Shown: one piece after another, positions 26,716 through 29,602 of the stretch
Numbering within the stretch: position 1 is the stretch's first letter
Layout of the letters: every line of letters begins with the position of its first letter
NCBI GenBank assembly: GCA_963775295.1
Contig: CAVZIK010000004.1
Span: 1-29,602 of the forward strand
DNA from: JAMDEO01 sp963775295
Lineage (GTDB): Bacteria > Actinomycetota > Thermoleophilia > RBG-16-64-13
Direction of reading: 5' to 3'
Length of the DNA: 29,602 nt
Program-made: the position numbers and the translations under genes
The notes under the pieces: model-generated
What the model was told of the DNA's origin: nothing
Databases searched by the model: none
What the model saw: only the letters and a program-made list of their open reading frames with translations

Positions 26716-29457
26716 ATGCGGAGCAAGGTTGGAGTCGCGGGACGTGGCGATCGCGTAGCAAGGAGCGGGAGACGCCCTAACATCTTCCTCGGGTCCCCAG
26801 GGACCCGCCCCGGTCCCATCCTCCTCCTTATCGGTGTGGTGATGTTGACAGCCCTGCTCCTGGCCGCGTTTGCGCCGTTCGCCGATACCGCGATTGCAGC
26901 TTCGTCAATGCAAGCGGTCGACCAGTACTCTGGTCTGGGGCTTGATGCACAACAGACGGCGCTCGCGTCGGCTCGCGGCCAGGATGAACTCCGGGAGCAC
27001 ATCCGCCTCCTTGATTCGCGCACGTCGCCATCGAGCATGCTGAGCTCGAGCTCGGCGTTGACAGCGACCACCGTACGCTACGACCAGACCAACCCGATGG
27101 CGGACTACTCAGGCGGAACTTGGATCACCTTCGCCGCGACCTCCGCTTACGGGGAGACCTACGCCCGAACCAGCGAGGGTAGTTCTTCCGTCACCGTTTC
27201 GTTCTACGGCACGTCTCTGTCGTGGATCGCGACGAAGGGGACCGTCATGGGAGAGGCCCGGGTATTCATCGACGGCGTGGCGACCGACATTGTTGACCTG
27301 CACGCTGACGCGGTCGCCTATCAGATACCCGTGTGGGAAACCGGTACTCTCCCGATCGGCGCGCACACGATAACGATCTCGCGTCTCTCCAGCAATGCCG
27401 CAGGCGCGTACATCAATGTGGATGCCTTCGACGTCGCCGAGGCGCCGCAGGCAACGGGCAGCATCTCCGGGACGGTCACCAGCTCAGGCGGTACGAAGCT
27501 GTCGGGCGTCTACGTCCTCGCTGTGGACGAGGATGGGAATCCCCTCGACCTCGACGTCACCGACTCCGCTGGGGTCTACAGCATCGCAAACCTTCCGAAC
27601 ATCCCCGTCATGGTGATGACCCAGAACCAGGCGAACTATATCGACGAGTGGTACAAAGACGTGCCGCTTCCGGGACACTGGGACGGAGTCGGGGCTACCG
27701 TGTTAGACCTTGGCACCACTGCCACCCGCACGAACATCAATTTCTCGTTGGCGACCGGCCGAAGTATTTCAGGAAAGGTGACGAGCTCAGGCGGTAGTTC
27801 GCTGGCGGACCTGGAGGTCGACGTCTATGCGCTCGACGGCTCGTTCGCCAACTGGGCCGTCACGGACGCGTCAGGGAACTACGTCGTCGGAGGGCTCCCG
27901 GCCGGGCAGTACTACGTGCAGACCTACAACGAATCAGGCTACATCGACGAGTGGTACAACGACGATCCGGTTCTGCTCGATCCAGATGGGGCCTCCGCCA
28001 GCGTTGTCAATGTGACTTCCGGCAACGCGACCGGCAAGAACTTCGTGCTCGCGGTCGGCAGGTCGCTCGGCGGGACGGTCAGCAGTTCGGCGGGGCCAGG
28101 GTTGGCTGACGTCGAGGTCAGAGTGCAGCCGGTCTCGGGAGACTTTGCGCTCAGCGTGACCACCGACGAAACAGGAGCGTACGCGGTCGACGGTCTCCCC
28201 GCGGGGCAGTACGTCGTCAACACGGCCAACGATCAGGGCTACGTGGACGAGTGGTACAACGATCACCCGGCTCCGGGCAATATCACCGGTGTCGGCATCG
28301 ACACTGTTGACTTGACAGTGGCGGATGCGAACAGTGTCAACTTCTCCCTCAACAGGGGCTACACGATCTCGGGCCATATCACCGACGAAGGGACCACACA
28401 AGCCCCGGCCGACCCCGGCGTTGGGGTTGTCATCTACGACAGTGGCGGGGTCATCTACGCGGATGGCTGGACCGGCGGTGAAGGCGGAACGGCCTACACC
28501 ACCTGGGCGCTTCCGGCCGGGACCTACTTCGCGCAAACTGTCGACTTGGGCGCCGGCTACATCGACGAGTGGTACAACAACCTTCCGGTCGACGAGTACG
28601 CGCTCGAGGACGCGACTCCGATAACCGTCACCAACGCCGACGTCACCGGCATTGACTTCGCCCTCATCCGCCTTCAGCTGACCGAATACCAGGAGAACGA
28701 TCCCCACATCGCCTACGTTCCCTCCCCGTGGGCCTCCTACCCCACCGCCTCGGCCTCCGGTGGCGCCTATGCTCGAGCCAACACCAGCGGCTCCACGGCA
28801 TCCATGTATTTCGAGGGCACCCGGCTCGACTGGATCGCCATGACGGGCACCACAACCGGTAAGGCCGACGTATACCTGGACGACGTGTTCGAGACGACCA
28901 TCGATCTTGCCGCGACCGTAGCCGCGTACCAGGTGAACGTCTATTCGACCGGCCCCCTGGCCTACGGTCTCCACAAGTTCAGCATCGTATGGAACCAGAG
29001 CAACACCGCTGGCAAATACATCACCCTCGATAGGGTGGATGTGCTGGGCACGCTCGTCGATCCTCCCCCCACGGCCAACACGAGGCTGCTCTCTGTGGGG
29101 TGGAACCTCGTAGCCGGGGCCGCAGGTTCGAATGTCGGCGACCGCCAACTCTTCCGCTTTGACGGCAACGGATATGTCTCCGTCCTTGCCTCCGACCTAG
29201 TGGCCGGACAGGGATATTGGTGCAGATCCTCGTCGGCGGATACCGTCACCCTGAGTGGCTCCGCTTCGCCTCTTTCCGTCGATCTTCGCGTCGGATGGAA
29301 CCTCATCGGCAACTCGACCACAGCACCGGTCACGTTGTCTGAAGGACTTGTGGCCTTCGCGTATGGTGGTACCGGTTACACCTCCACCACCACTCTCGCC
29401 CCGGGCGAGGGAGCATGGGTCAAGAGCGCGACGGTGCGGACGATAGTGCTGGAGTGA
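26716..29457 (+). CDS. Second large secreted modular protein, paralogue of the preceding gene
   Basis: A 913-aa exported protein. ATG 26716 is chosen because AGGAGGGG (26703-26710) is ideally placed; an in-frame GTG at 26698 has no such site. A long basic n-region precedes the hydrophobic signal segment (ILLLIGVVMLTALLLAAFAP). Modules: a galactose-binding-like domain at about residues 119-245, three CnaB-like repeats and a diverged fourth beginning at about 247, 347, 447 and 547 (a period of almost exactly 100 residues), each closing with YIDEWYND or a variant, a second galactose-binding-like domain at about 655-785, and the GWNL C-terminal domain (VGWNLVAGAAG, VGWNLIGNST, ending GAWVKSATVRT). 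It lacks the TIG domain of its neighbour and has a galactose-binding-like module at the front instead. No wall-sorting signal is seen. Adhesion or envelope structure is the likely role. Confidence 0.85.
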   Translation: MRSKVGVAGRGDRVARSGRRPNIFLGSPGTRPGPILLLIGVVMLTALLLAAFAPFADTAIAASSMQAVDQYSGLGLDAQQTALASARGQDELREHIRLLDSRTSPSSMLSSSSALTATTVRYDQTNPMADYSGGTWITFAATSAYGETYARTSEGSSSVTVSFYGTSLSWIATKGTVMGEARVFIDGVATDIVDLHADAVAYQIPVWETGTLPIGAHTITISRLSSNAAGAYINVDAFDVAEAPQATGSISGTVTSSGGTKLSGVYVLAVDEDGNPLDLDVTDSAGVYSIANLPNIPVMVMTQNQANYIDEWYKDVPLPGHWDGVGATVLDLGTTATRTNINFSLATGRSISGKVTSSGGSSLADLEVDVYALDGSFANWAVTDASGNYVVGGLPAGQYYVQTYNESGYIDEWYNDDPVLLDPDGASASVVNVTSGNATGKNFVLAVGRSLGGTVSSSAGPGLADVEVRVQPVSGDFALSVTTDETGAYAVDGLPAGQYVVNTANDQGYVDEWYNDHPAPGNITGVGIDTVDLTVADANSVNFSLNRGYTISGHITDEGTTQAPADPGVGVVIYDSGGVIYADGWTGGEGGTAYTTWALPAGTYFAQTVDLGAGYIDEWYNNLPVDEYALEDATPITVTNADVTGIDFALIRLQLTEYQENDPHIAYVPSPWASYPTASASGGAYARANTSGSTASMYFEGTRLDWIAMTGTTTGKADVYLDDVFETTIDLAATVAAYQVNVYSTGPLAYGLHKFSIVWNQSNTAGKYITLDRVDVLGTLVDPPPTANTRLLSVGWNLVAGAAGSNVGDRQLFRFDGNGYVSVLASDLVAGQGYWCRSSSADTVTLSGSASPLSVDLRVGWNLIGNSTTAPVTLSEGLVAFAYGGTGYTSTTTLAPGEGAWVKSATVRTIVLE

Positions 29458-29602
29458 AGAGCCTCATATTTGACTCAAGCAATGGAGTCGCTACCAAACC
29501 CAGGGTGATTCTCAGTGAGCCTCAAAGAGAATGTGAATCGGTGACGGAAGGTGACCCCAGTTCATGGGAGAAGGGCGGAGGGTAGATCCTCCGAAGGCCA
29601 GA
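29458..29602. other. Window end, no gene seen
   Basis: Only weak inverted repeats are visible (GACTC / GAGTC at about 29472-29490; ATTCTC / GAGAAT at about 29508-29532). No T-run makes either a convincing terminator. Confidence 0.4.

Noticed and set aside
25025..29148. Long antisense frames in the surface-protein genes (25025-26062, 27934-29148)
   Set aside because: Val/Gly/Asp-rich shadows of repeat-containing genes with regular periodicity.

Overview
The window looks like a piece of an uncultured, fairly high-GC bacterium, most likely a member of the Actinomycetota. The reasons are the Thr/Ala-rich linkers after the lipobox of both transport lipoproteins, GTG and TTG starts, promoters that fire right at the start codon (leaderless mRNAs), and a relic of an actinobacterial-type tRNA-Arg(CCU). 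The gene content points to an anaerobe or facultative anaerobe that uses phenolic compounds. Taxonomy is inference only.

Layout. (1) 1-1903, minus strand: a tightly overlapping operon of a small unknown ORF, an SDR oxidoreductase and an aquaporin (the last frameshifted). (2) 1979-2939: a HigBA-type toxin-antitoxin pair between two copies of a 42-bp direct repeat, beside the 3' half of a tRNA-Arg(CCU) gene. (3) 3052-14283: a catabolic cluster containing a TetR regulator, the last few dozen codons of a lost flavoprotein gene, a CocE/NonD-type hydrolase, a branched-chain-type substrate-binding lipoprotein, a disrupted copy of pyrogallol-phloroglucinol transhydroxylase alpha, a peptide-type (SBP_bac_5) lipoprotein, an amidohydrolase-2 family enzyme and an IclR regulator. 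The cluster is bracketed by direct repeats at 2807-2865 and 14900-14958. (4) 14320-14713: remnant of a SpoIIE/PP2C phosphatase. (5) 15079-18897: a multi-PAS hybrid histidine kinase broken by many indels. (6) 19150-22598: an intact two-gene transhydroxylase operon (alpha 877 aa, beta 269 aa with 12 cysteines and a CnaB-like tail), closed by an intrinsic terminator. (7) 23225-29457: two large secreted modular proteins sharing CnaB-like repeats, galactose-binding-like modules and a C-terminal GWNL domain.

How the parts may work together. The metal-dependent amidohydrolase could decarboxylate a phenolic acid such as gallate. Transhydroxylase would convert pyrogallol to phloroglucinol. The CocE-type hydrolase could release phenolics from esters, and the two lipoproteins would capture substrates outside the cell. 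A TetR-type regulator is probably the switch: two promoters of the same build (TTGAC[A/C], 17-bp spacer, TATTAA, then an A/T-rich palindrome centred on GCG) sit upstream of the hydrolase and of the first lipoprotein.

Caution. Six genes left of about 18.7 kb carry some 16 single-base frame changes in total, whereas the genes from 19.1 to 29.5 kb carry none. The disrupted genes keep their catalytic motifs and show no obvious nonsense substitutions, so either indel errors in the assembly or very recent gene decay must be separated by read-level data.
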